A DNA stretch of 64,000 bases. It comes from Bacillota bacterium. Lineage in GTDB: Bacteria; Planctomycetota; UBA8108; UBA1146. How positions within the stretch are numbered: position 1 is the first letter of the stretch; every line of letters starts with the position of its first letter. Position numbers and translations under genes: made by a program. A model generated the notes under the pieces. It saw only the letters and a program-made list of their open reading frames with translations. It was not told the origin of the DNA and made no database searches. Below, in pieces: positions 53,386-61,632 of this stretch. Location: the NCBI GenBank assembly GCA_003973385.1, contig QNYK01000064.1, forward strand, positions 1 through 64,000, given 5' to 3'.

Positions 53386-54197
53386 GAAGCGGGTCCTTCT
53401 TCCTGCACATGATCAGCCTCGAAACACGAAAGTTGATGATCTATCGGGTCGATTTCTGGATCACGATGCTGGTCAACATGGTCGCTCACCTCGTCGTGCT
53501 CTGGGCCATCTGGAATGCGCTCTTCGCAGAGTCGAATCAGCAGTTCATTGGCGGTTGGGATCTGCAAGGAATACTCGCATACGGTGTCATGGTATTCCTG
53601 ACAGGACGCATCGTCCGAGGTGGTGATCTGCAGATGATCATCGCCACAGAGATCTACGATGGATCATTGAGTCGATTCCTGGTCTATCCTCGCAACTACG
53701 TCTTCACCAAGTACGCCCAGCAACTGGGAAATGTCGCCCCGGACCTGGTTCAATCACTATTGATGGCGATGGTGGCCATCCCGGCACTGGGTTTATCTAC
53801 TACTGCGATCATCTCTCCGGCATCGCTGGCGATGGCAGTGCCTTCGATCATGGTCGCTCACCTGCTCTTCTTCCTGATGAGCCTTCCTCCGCAATTCGTC
53901 GCCTTCTGGGCTGACAATGTCTGGAGTCTTTCGGTGCTGCTTCGCTTTGTCAGCATGCTGCTGGGCGGGGCATTGCTGCCACTGTCACTGTTTCCCGAAT
54001 CGATGCAGCAGGTTCTATCGTGGCTCCCGTTTGTTTACCTGTACCAGTTCCCGACGCTGGTACTACTCGGGAAGGTGGGAGTGACCGAATGGGCAACGGG
54101 CATCGGTAGTTGCCTCCTCTGGTGCATCGTCATGGGATGGCTGGCAGTTCCCTTCTGGAAGCGTGGTAGCCTGCGGTACACCGGGGTAGGCATCTGA
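53382..54197 (+). CDS. ABC-2 family permease
   Basis: 271 residues, about six membrane helices, of the ABC-2 permease family with short amphipathic N-terminus (FFLHMISLETRKLMIYRVDF). Typical segments are GVMVFLTGRIVRGGDLQMII and LPLSLFPESMQQVLSWLPFV. It shares its start with the ATPase stop and its stop (TGATG) with the next permease, so a heterodimeric permease pair is likely. Confidence 0.88.
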   Translation: MRSGSFFLHMISLETRKLMIYRVDFWITMLVNMVAHLVVLWAIWNALFAESNQQFIGGWDLQGILAYGVMVFLTGRIVRGGDLQMIIATEIYDGSLSRFLVYPRNYVFTKYAQQLGNVAPDLVQSLLMAMVAIPALGLSTTAIISPASLAMAVPSIMVAHLLFFLMSLPPQFVAFWADNVWSLSVLLRFVSMLLGGALLPLSLFPESMQQVLSWLPFVYLYQFPTLVLLGKVGVTEWATGIGSCLLWCIVMGWLAVPFWKRGSLRYTGVGI

Positions 54198-54985
54198 TGG
54201 CCCGATACCTGAAGCTTTATCTCCAGTTCCTGAAGTTCTCCTTCAGCAGATCTCTGGAGTACAGGATGGACTTCTGGTTCCGAATCGTCATGGACTGTGT
54301 CTTCTATGCCGTCGAACTTGCCTTCTTCACCATCCTCTACCAGCACACGGATCTGCTGGGGGGCTGGAACTATGACCAGATCCTGATCTTTGTCTCCGGG
54401 TATCTGGTGATCGATGCCATCCACATGACCGTCTTCAGTAACAACATGTGGTGGATGCCGATCTATGTGAACAAGGGCGATCTCGATTACTACATCGTTC
54501 GTCCGGTCTCATCTTTGTTTTTCCTGAGCCTGAGAGATTTCGCTGCAAATTCATTTCTGAACCTGATCATAGCAGGTGGCATCCTTACATGGTCGTTGAT
54601 GAGGTATCCCGGTGAACTGGGACTCGACAACCTGATATGGTTCCTGTTCCTGCTCCTCAACGGCAGTCTTCTTCACTACATCATGCAGATGTATTTCCAG
54701 ATCCCGGTGTTCTGGATCCACACCAACCGTGGCCTGGTGAACGCTTTCTTTTCGACCACGAAATTGATGGAGCGACCAGATAGGATCTATTCTGACTGGA
54801 CAAGACGATTCCTCATGACGATCTTTCCAACCTTGCTGGTAATCGCACTTCCCGCTCATGTCCTGTTCGATGGGCCCGACCCGCTCGTCATCAGCCTGAT
54901 TCTGGGTGTCACTGCCGTCGCATTCCTGGGCATGCGCTCCTTCTGGAATCTTGCTCTTCGGCACTACTCCAGCGCCTCATCCTAG
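54197..54985 (+). CDS. ABC-2 family permease
   Basis: 262 residues, about six membrane helices, same family as the preceding gene (YLKLYLQFLKFSFSRSLEYR at the N-terminus, VNKGDLDYYIVRPVSSLFFL in the first half). Last gene of the exporter operon. Its TAG stop overlaps the TAG of the convergent SGNH hydrolase gene through a shared CTAG. Confidence 0.88.
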   Translation: MARYLKLYLQFLKFSFSRSLEYRMDFWFRIVMDCVFYAVELAFFTILYQHTDLLGGWNYDQILIFVSGYLVIDAIHMTVFSNNMWWMPIYVNKGDLDYYIVRPVSSLFFLSLRDFAANSFLNLIIAGGILTWSLMRYPGELGLDNLIWFLFLLLNGSLLHYIMQMYFQIPVFWIHTNRGLVNAFFSTTKLMERPDRIYSDWTRRFLMTIFPTLLVIALPAHVLFDGPDPLVISLILGVTAVAFLGMRSFWNLALRHYSSASS

Positions 54986-55683
54986 TGGTCGTCGCTCTGC
55001 TCTGAACCGTTCAAGGCTTCGACTATCCGGACAGTGACGAGTGAGGCCAGTTTTTTCCGACCTTCCGGTTTGAAGTGGACATCTCCAGCAGCCCTGAACA
55101 ACTCCCCGGGAAAACCTGCAGAGGCAGCATGGAGATCGTTGATGGGGATGCGGTGTTTCTTCATCAACTTCCTGGCGACCTCGTTGTAGCGGAGATCATC
55201 ACCCATCTTTCGACCCGTTTCTCCTTGGGGGACAAAGGTGGTGCTGGCCCAGATCAGTTTTGCACCGGTCTTCTTGAGCCGGATGATCAACTTTTCCAGA
55301 TTCTTCTGGTACTGATCGATCTCGATGGAGATTCGACCATTCTCTTTCCCGCGCTTGAGTGATCCTGGGGGGTCGCGGTAGCACAGATCCCACAGTCCCC
55401 AGTTGAAGTGGATCACATCCCAACTCTCATTCCCGAGCCACTGGTCAATCTTTTTCAACCCGGTGCCGGTGTGCTGGGCATTTCCAGGATTGTGACTCAC
55501 CTTCGCGCGGCCCTTCAGAGCCTCCTTCACGAACGGCGTGTAGCCGATGGAGATGGAATCGCCGATGATCAACACCCTTGGCAGGCCTGTCTTTTCATCC
55601 TGATTCCCCGGAGGCTGCTGGCATATCGCCGCCGCCATCGTGGTTCCGACCAGTATCAGAATTGAGCAGAGCATCGCTCGCAT
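54982..55683 (-). CDS. Secreted SGNH/GDSL-type hydrolase
   Basis: 233 residues from the ATG at 55683, chosen for its AAGGAG site; the signal peptide is MRAMLCSILILVGTTMAAAI. Block I is VLIIGDSISIGYTPFV with nucleophile Ser, the GxND-type block reads NWGLWDLCYRD, and the catalytic pair is GDVHFKPEG (Asp-x-His). These enzymes remove ester groups from polysaccharides or lipids. Usual size for the family. It is downstream of, but separated by a terminator from, the Tat oxidoreductase gene. Confidence 0.85.
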   Translation of the reverse strand: MRAMLCSILILVGTTMAAAICQQPPGNQDEKTGLPRVLIIGDSISIGYTPFVKEALKGRAKVSHNPGNAQHTGTGLKKIDQWLGNESWDVIHFNWGLWDLCYRDPPGSLKRGKENGRISIEIDQYQKNLEKLIIRLKKTGAKLIWASTTFVPQGETGRKMGDDLRYNEVARKLMKKHRIPINDLHAASAGFPGELFRAAGDVHFKPEGRKKLASLVTVRIVEALNGSEQSDDH

Positions 55684-55740
55684 CGAAAATCTCCTTTTGG
55701 GATGAGCCATGTCATCAGGATAACGGATGATGGATCGATA

Positions 55741-55775
55741 AAAGAAGGCCCTCGTAACAGATGTCACAAGGGCCT
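55741..55775 (-). terminator. Terminator of the Gfo/Idh/MocA gene (leftward)
   Basis: AGGCCCT (55746-55752) and AGGGCCT (55769-55775) form the base of a long hairpin whose interior (GTAACA/TGTCAC) also pairs; leftward it is followed by TCTTTT. It lies between the SGNH gene start and the oxidoreductase stop. Confidence 0.75.
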
Positions 55776-55828
55776 CGCGGGTCGCCGGTACCCCAAAGCA
55801 GGGGCACCGCCTGATGCCTGAAGATTCG

Positions 55829-57145
55829 CTAGCTGAATTTGGTGGTGCCCGGACGAGCGATTTCCACCACCGGTGCCGGCCCGAACTCGTATGCGGGCGG
55901 ACTCAGGTCCAGCTCGCTCTTGACCATCTCATCCCAGGTGATGGTTTTTCCTGTGTACGCCGCGGTGCGGCCCAGAATCGCCGCAAGCGTGCTGTTACAC
56001 ATGTACTCGCCGTTATTGATCCGATCCCGTTCACCCTTGACCGAACGAAACAGTTCGATCCATTCGGCATCGTACATATCGTTGGGAGATCCGTCAAATC
56101 GCCAGTTGACCTCACCGTCGACTCTGTGGCGCTGTATCGCGGCTGTCCCCCTGGTCCCGAATACATAGTCACTGACATCGCCATCAGCACCACTCCATTG
56201 ACGGCAGGAGTGGAACAACTTCGTGCCGTTATCCCACTCGAACACACAATTGAAGTGGTCGTAGATGTCACCCCACTTCTCATCTGTTCGGCAAGCCCTA
56301 CCACCACTGGCCGTACACTTGGCGGGGGGAGTATCCTTCATCACCCACATCATCTTGTCGATGCTGTGAATACTTTGTTCTGTGATGTGATCGCCGCTGA
56401 GCCAGTTGAAGTAGTACCAGTTTCTGATCTGGTACTCCATCTCACTCCACTCATCCTTGCGGCCACGATGCCACAGGCCACCAGTGTTGTAAGTGCACTG
56501 AAGCGTGACGATGTCACCGATGGATCCATCGTGAACACGATCAATCGTCTGCTGCTTTGAATCCTGGTAGCGATAGCAAAGCCCGCTGACGAGGGTGAGC
56601 CCTTTCTGGTCGGCAATCCGGGCAGCCTGACGAACCCTGGCCACTCCTGGTGCATCGGTTGCGATCGGCTTCTCGGCGAATATGTGCTTCCCCGCAGCGA
56701 CTGCCTTCTCGATCTGCTCGGGGCGGAAGTGCGGCGTGGTCGCCAGGATCACGACATCACAATTGTCGATCACCTTCTCGAAATTGTCCCAGCCAGAGAA
56801 ACGCATCTCCTCGGGGACATCGACACGGTCAGCGTGATCGCCCTCGAGAAGATCCTTGTGAGAACTCTCGAGCCGATCGGCAAAGAGGTCTCCCAGCGCA
56901 ACAATCTTCACCCTCGGTTCCACATTCAGGGCATTGGTGGCAGCACCCGTTCCTCGGCCCCCGCATCCGACCAGACCGACACGAATCGTCTCATCGGACG
57001 AGTTGTGTACCAGCGAGGGGAGCGCATCGAGTGCGGTAGTTCCGATCGCAGCCGCAGCCAGCGCACCCCCTGAAGCACTGAGGAATGTCCTCCGGTCAAT
57101 ACCCGATGGTGGATGAGTCGATGAATCCTGTGATCCTGGGTCCAC
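55829..57145 (-). CDS. Tat-exported Gfo/Idh/MocA-family oxidoreductase
   Basis: 438 residues. A twin-arginine signal (DRRTFLSASGGALAAAAIG) is followed by the NAD(P)-binding fold VGLVGCGGRGTGAATNAL and the family motif KHIFAEKPIATDAPGVARVR. The C-terminal domain is rich in Trp/Tyr/His (YQIRNWYYFNWLSGDHITEQ), typical of sugar-acting members. Exported members of this family are numerous in Planctomycetota and are thought to carry tightly bound cofactor through Tat; the substrate is unknown, probably a sugar or cyclitol. Confidence 0.9.
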   Translation of the reverse strand: MDPGSQDSSTHPPSGIDRRTFLSASGGALAAAAIGTTALDALPSLVHNSSDETIRVGLVGCGGRGTGAATNALNVEPRVKIVALGDLFADRLESSHKDLLEGDHADRVDVPEEMRFSGWDNFEKVIDNCDVVILATTPHFRPEQIEKAVAAGKHIFAEKPIATDAPGVARVRQAARIADQKGLTLVSGLCYRYQDSKQQTIDRVHDGSIGDIVTLQCTYNTGGLWHRGRKDEWSEMEYQIRNWYYFNWLSGDHITEQSIHSIDKMMWVMKDTPPAKCTASGGRACRTDEKWGDIYDHFNCVFEWDNGTKLFHSCRQWSGADGDVSDYVFGTRGTAAIQRHRVDGEVNWRFDGSPNDMYDAEWIELFRSVKGERDRINNGEYMCNSTLAAILGRTAAYTGKTITWDEMVKSELDLSPPAYEFGPAPVVEIARPGTTKFS

Positions 57146-57192
57146 GTAAACCCCTTTTCATTGCTGGATCTCCTGAGCCTCGGAGACTGCTC

Positions 57193-58314
57193 TCATGGTA
57201 CTGACCAGAAGGTCGCTTCTCCAGAGTTGGTTCTGCTGGGAATGAAGGTCGCGGGGATCTCTCCCAGTACCTGAACAGTTCCATCCAGGGGATTCACCAG
57301 CAGTGCCGAAGATCCGGGAAATTTACTGATCAGTTGTTCTGCGGCAGCGGGCTCGAGTACGCAGATCGCAGTGGCGAGAGCATCTGCGGTGGCACCATCG
57401 GCGGCAAATACCGTGGCAGCGTGGGGCCCTTCGATTCCGACTCCGGTGACCGGATCGAGGATATGGCTGTATCGCCGATCTCCGACATGAATGAATCGAC
57501 TCGCATCTCCACTTGTGGCGATGGCGCCACGACCGGGGACCAGCAGTCGAAGTGGTCGATCGATTTCGGATTCCTGAAACGCTGACGCTGCGATCTCGAT
57601 CCGCCAACCGTCACGCCCCGGCGGAGGATCTCCGAGCATCAGGTCTCCACCACCATCGACAATCAGATGGCGAATCCCCGCCATCTCCATCTCCTTGAAC
57701 GCCTCAGCCACCGCGAATCCCTTGGCAATGCCACCGAGATCGACGGCGATTCCCTTGCGCAACAATTGAACGGTTCCGCCAGCCACATCGATCACCATGC
57801 CATCGATACCCATCCCCTGCCGTGCTCGATCCAGTTCATGTTGGCGTGGCAGCCGCCCCGCCTTGTGACACCTGCGCCATAACCTGACGAGGGAGCCTAC
57901 CGTCGGATCAAATGCGCCGTTGCTCGCCTTCGAGATCGCCACCGACAGCGCAAGAACCGCAATCAGGTCATCACTGACAGCGACCGGCTCAGGGTGAGGG
58001 GCGGATCTACACAGATTTCTCAATTCGCTGCTGGAATCCCAGTCGGAGCAGGCCTTTTCGATCTGGTCGATCCTGACCAGCGCCCTTCGGGCCGCCTCTT
58101 CGACCGAGTCTCGATCTCGATGAAAAACCGTGAGCCTGAAGCGGGTGCCCATCGCGCCGTGATCGATCTGCACCCTGTGCAAGGGAGCCTGACAGCCGCA
58201 GCAGAGGATCAGGAGCCAGAGCAGCAGTGGAAATCGATTCCACCTGAGCGGTGAAAAGAAGGCCGCTTCGCCAGATCGTGGCATCTGGACGGGAGCGAGG
58301 TAGTGAGACATCAT
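57193..58314 (-). CDS. apbE: FAD:protein FMN transferase (ApbE), lipoprotein
   Basis: About 373 residues from the ATG at 58314. The lipobox is LLILCCGCQAP. ApbE core: GAMGTRFRLTVF, VDLGGIAKGFAVAEAF, LIVDGGGDLMLG and HILDPVTG with the downstream TADALATAICVL. It attaches FMN to Thr/Ser of exported flavoproteins, or hydrolyses FAD. It is divergent from the SUMF1/cytochrome operon, which suggests service to a periplasmic redox chain. No obvious flavinylation target (Rnf/Nqr) is in the window. Confidence 0.9.
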   Translation of the reverse strand: MMSHYLAPVQMPRSGEAAFFSPLRWNRFPLLLWLLILCCGCQAPLHRVQIDHGAMGTRFRLTVFHRDRDSVEEAARRALVRIDQIEKACSDWDSSSELRNLCRSAPHPEPVAVSDDLIAVLALSVAISKASNGAFDPTVGSLVRLWRRCHKAGRLPRQHELDRARQGMGIDGMVIDVAGGTVQLLRKGIAVDLGGIAKGFAVAEAFKEMEMAGIRHLIVDGGGDLMLGDPPPGRDGWRIEIAASAFQESEIDRPLRLLVPGRGAIATSGDASRFIHVGDRRYSHILDPVTGVGIEGPHAATVFAADGATADALATAICVLEPAAAEQLISKFPGSSALLVNPLDGTVQVLGEIPATFIPSRTNSGEATFWSVP

Positions 58315-58406
58315 GCCTGCCTTGTACCCGCCCGCGGAGTCCGTGGGCACCTACCAACTGGCAACTGCCTGGCAGGTAGAGCAATGGATTCGCCGGAAGG
58401 ACACCC

Positions 58407-59576
58407 TTGAATCTGCTGATCTCGACCTTGTTATCCACTGCACTCCAGACACTGCCTTCGTCTGCTGCCGAAGCCCTTCCTGTTGTGGAAGTCGACGGCC
58501 AGACGGTCGAGAAGACCCAGTCGCAGCAGATTCCTGGGTCGAAGGTCGAGATCACCTGGGTCTCGATTCCGGTCGGCAAGGAAGGCTATCCCACCTCGAT
58601 CCAGATCGGCTCCCCGGCGAGTGAGAAGGGGCGCAATGAAGATGAAGGTCCGACCTGGACCGTCACGGTAGAACCCTTCTCGATCATGAAGTTCGAGGTG
58701 ACCTGGGATGCATTCGACCTGTTCCGGCAGGAGTACGGCATTCTTCAGGATGGTCGAATCTCTGGTGATCGGTCCAGTGAACAGGTGTGGGCCGATGCGG
58801 TCAGCATCCCGACCCCCCTCTGGGAACAGGACTCGCGGCCCATCCTCGACGGTCTGGGGACCTCGGGCGGTTACCCGGTCGCAGATGTAACTCAGTTCGC
58901 TGCCATGCAATTTTCCAAGTGGCTGTCGAAGAAGACGGGGCAGTTCCTTCGGCTGCCGACCGAAGCAGAGTGGGAATATGCGGCTCGCTGCGGTCAGCAG
59001 AGCGCCTTTTCCTTCGGAGACGATGCCAGTCAACTGGACCGATACGGCTGGTACTTCGATAACAGTGAGTACGAGGATCCCGATGCGGGATACCCGGGGT
59101 TGGGAGCTGGATACCGAAAGGTCGGCACCCTTGCTCCGAATCGATGGGGTGTCCACGATCTCTATGGCAACGTGTCCGAATGGACCCTCGATGCCTACTC
59201 GGCAGAAGGCTACAGCGAACAGGGCGGTAAGAAGTTGCTCTTCTCGGCGGCGGTGAACTGGCCCACAAAAATCTGGCCAGCCGTGGTCAGGGGAGGCTCC
59301 TGGCAAGACGACCCCCAACGATGTCGTTCAGCGTCCAGAGCAGCGTCGACTCGAAAGTGGCAGAAGCGAGATCCTCAGATCCCGAAGAGTCTCTGGTGGT
59401 GTACCGATGCGTTCCATGTCGGCTTTCGCCTCGTTCGACCGGAAAAAACACCGGTTGCCTCGGAGCAAGCTCGCTGGTGGGACCCCAGGATCGATTCGAT
59501 TCAGCGTCATTTGAAGGAGGGATACAAGGAACTCAGAACCCCCATCAAGAAACTGGAGCCCGACCAGGATGAATAG
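58407..59576 (+). CDS. Secreted SUMF1/FGE-fold protein lacking the copper cysteine pair
   Basis: 389 residues with a signal peptide (MNLLISTLLSTALQTLPSSA). The formylglycine-generating-enzyme fold is evident: IMKFEVTWDAFDLF, RLPTEAEWEYAARCG, NRWGVHDLYGNVSEWTLDAY, VVRGGSWQDDPQRCRSASRA and FHVGFRLVRP. Genuine FGE has a Cys pair after RGGSW; here the first position is not Cys, so sulfatase activation is unlikely and another role (binding or structural) is more probable. It overlaps the cytochrome gene by eight bases, indicating coupling. Confidence 0.85.
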   Translation: MNLLISTLLSTALQTLPSSAAEALPVVEVDGQTVEKTQSQQIPGSKVEITWVSIPVGKEGYPTSIQIGSPASEKGRNEDEGPTWTVTVEPFSIMKFEVTWDAFDLFRQEYGILQDGRISGDRSSEQVWADAVSIPTPLWEQDSRPILDGLGTSGGYPVADVTQFAAMQFSKWLSKKTGQFLRLPTEAEWEYAARCGQQSAFSFGDDASQLDRYGWYFDNSEYEDPDAGYPGLGAGYRKVGTLAPNRWGVHDLYGNVSEWTLDAYSAEGYSEQGGKKLLFSAAVNWPTKIWPAVVRGGSWQDDPQRCRSASRAASTRKWQKRDPQIPKSLWWCTDAFHVGFRLVRPEKTPVASEQARWWDPRIDSIQRHLKEGYKELRTPIKKLEPDQDE

Positions 59577-61257
59577 GTCAGCGCTGGCACTGTTTCTGCT
59601 GATACCACTGTTGTGTTGCAGCATCGAAGCTCAGGACGCGAAATGGAAACGCACCGATTCGGATGATCCTTATCTGCACAGGATCCATCTTCGTGACGCC
59701 ACAGGACTGACCATCGATCCTCTGGATGCCGATGCTTCCTCGCCGGATCTCGCCAGAAGTTGCGCCCCCTGTCACGATGTCGAGGCCGCATCTGGAGGGC
59801 TACATGGCAAGCAGGGCCCCGACGGCAGACCTGGAGAACCCTGGTTCCTCGTCGACCCCCGCAGCGCCACCAGACTCCCCGTCCATCACCGCTCCTGGCC
59901 AGGACATCAGCATCCTGATTCTCTCGAAATGGACGCCACCAGCTGGAGCCGCAGCTTCGGACGCCACGACCCAGCGCTCGGCTCCGCTTCTGATTGCCTC
60001 GTTTGCCATCTCGCAGAGGGCTACAGTTTCTCGAAGCGTATCGAAAAGATCGATGCCGGTGATGTGACTCTCGCACCCTTTTACGCCGCCGGGATTCTTG
60101 ATCCTGCCGGGAATTACGATCCACGAAAGTTCGATTCAAACGGTCAGGTCGAATGGCAACTACTCTCCGATGCAGGAAATGAAGCCTGTTTTCGGTGCCA
60201 TACCGTCAGGGACCTCGACAGCGACGGCGGTCGAGGCTGGCTCCACGAGCAGGACGTACACCTCACTGCAGGTCTCACCTGCGTCGACTGCCATCGGTCT
60301 GGTATCGATCACAACATGGTGCGAGGCTACGAGGACGAGGTGCATCCATCCGGACGGGATGTATCTGCTCTCAGTTGTCGCGGCTGCCATCTCGATCCGG
60401 ACGGTGGCGGCATGGGGGCTCCGATCCCGCAGCACCGCGGCTTGCCACCGTTCCATCTCGATGAAATTCACTGCACAACTTGTCATTCGGGTCCATCACC
60501 GACCGAGACCCCCATCCAACAGTGGACATCCAGAGCGCATCGCCTCGGTGAACCGAGCCAGCTACGACTCCCCGACACGCCTCCACGGATCATCGCAACC
60601 GCACTGCTCAGAGATGCGGCGGGCGTCATCGGTCCCGTTCGAACCAGTTGGCCCGACGGCTGGGGCATCCTCGATGCAGCGGGGGAGATCGCATTTCTAT
60701 CCCCAGCAGAATTGCGCAGACCGCTTCGCAGGGCCCTGCGTGTGCGCGCAGATCTGGTCGCTGAGGTCTCGGAAGAACTGTCCGGCGAAAGCGCCTCGGG
60801 CCTCCTCAACAGGGCCCTGCAGCAACTTCAGTCTGCTCTTGCTGACGGGCAAATCGCTGTCCTCATCAGCGGAGGTCTGGCGCATCGATCGAGCGGCGAT
60901 GGGAAGCTGGAGTCTTTCTCAGCGACCGCTGCAAATCCGGTGCACTGGGCCATCTCTCATCCGGTCCGCACTGCCCGGACTGCCGTGGGCGCGCAGGGGT
61001 GTACCGATTGTCATTCGGAGGCGAGTCGTTGGATCGACAGCACCATCGGCCCCACGACACTGCTGCCCATCGACTCCGCTGTGGTCTCCCGCTCACCACT
61101 CGACCCGGGAATCGTGGATCGAAATTTATGGCAGCGATGGACGCTGTTGTTCACGGGTAGAGACCTGGGCAAGATCTACTTCACCATCTGCTCATCACTC
61201 GCCATCTTCGGTGGCCTCCTGTCACTGTGGAAATCCATCGACAGGGAATCGTCATGA
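59569..61257 (+). CDS. Membrane-anchored heptaheme c-type cytochrome
   Basis: 562 residues: signal peptide at the N-terminus (ALALFLLIPLLCCSIEA), seven CxxCH heme sites at about residues 65, 143, 207, 238, 270, 302 and 478, and a C-terminal membrane helix (TICSSLAIFGGLLSLW). The 160-residue gap before the last heme contains a non-heme domain. Probably a periplasmic electron carrier or terminal reductase. It overlaps the SUMF1 gene and its stop overlaps the next gene start (ATGA), so the three are one operon. Confidence 0.9.
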   Translation: MNRSALALFLLIPLLCCSIEAQDAKWKRTDSDDPYLHRIHLRDATGLTIDPLDADASSPDLARSCAPCHDVEAASGGLHGKQGPDGRPGEPWFLVDPRSATRLPVHHRSWPGHQHPDSLEMDATSWSRSFGRHDPALGSASDCLVCHLAEGYSFSKRIEKIDAGDVTLAPFYAAGILDPAGNYDPRKFDSNGQVEWQLLSDAGNEACFRCHTVRDLDSDGGRGWLHEQDVHLTAGLTCVDCHRSGIDHNMVRGYEDEVHPSGRDVSALSCRGCHLDPDGGGMGAPIPQHRGLPPFHLDEIHCTTCHSGPSPTETPIQQWTSRAHRLGEPSQLRLPDTPPRIIATALLRDAAGVIGPVRTSWPDGWGILDAAGEIAFLSPAELRRPLRRALRVRADLVAEVSEELSGESASGLLNRALQQLQSALADGQIAVLISGGLAHRSSGDGKLESFSATAANPVHWAISHPVRTARTAVGAQGCTDCHSEASRWIDSTIGPTTLLPIDSAVVSRSPLDPGIVDRNLWQRWTLLFTGRDLGKIYFTICSSLAIFGGLLSLWKSIDRESS

Positions 61258-61616
61258 GATTACAGGTCTCCAGACTCTCCCTGGTGCTGGTCGTGGTGGC
61301 AGCTATCACTGCCATCCCGGGCCTTCCGCTTGATGTAGATCTTCGAGGCAACTGGCTGCTGCTTCATCTACTCATCGTCTCCCCGCTCGCTGCATTGCTT
61401 GTCGTCATGAGTTGGTTCGTGAGGGGCCGTGGGGAAGTCCTCTCGACACTCGCATGGCTGTGCCTATCGATCGCCATGGGGGTCATCTTGGTCCCCATGC
61501 TGGGACTCACAGCAGCCGAGTCATCTCACAACTGGATCAATGGGCACGGCTGGCTGTCGTTTCTTGGTTTCGTGCTACTCGGATGGTCTGCAGCACGAAG
61601 GAGAAATGCCGGCTGA
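61254..61616 (+). CDS. Small integral membrane protein downstream of the multiheme cytochrome
   Basis: 120 residues from the ATG at 61254, overlapping the cytochrome stop by ATGA; about four hydrophobic helices (LSLVLVVVAAITAIPGLPLD, LLLHLLIVSPLAALLVVMSW, LAWLCLSIAMGVILVPMLGL, GWLSFLGFVLLGWSAA). Two His residues (HLLIVS and NGHGW) might ligate heme b. Coupling to the cytochrome suggests a membrane subunit passing electrons between quinone and the heptaheme protein. Inference only. Confidence 0.7.
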   Translation: MRLQVSRLSLVLVVVAAITAIPGLPLDVDLRGNWLLLHLLIVSPLAALLVVMSWFVRGRGEVLSTLAWLCLSIAMGVILVPMLGLTAAESSHNWINGHGWLSFLGFVLLGWSAARRRNAG

Positions 61617-61632
61617 TCGGAATCTTTCTGGT

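Noticed and set aside
58407..59576. Considered as a true formylglycine-generating enzyme activating sulfatases
   Set aside because: The copper-binding Cys pair is incomplete and no sulfatase gene is in the window.
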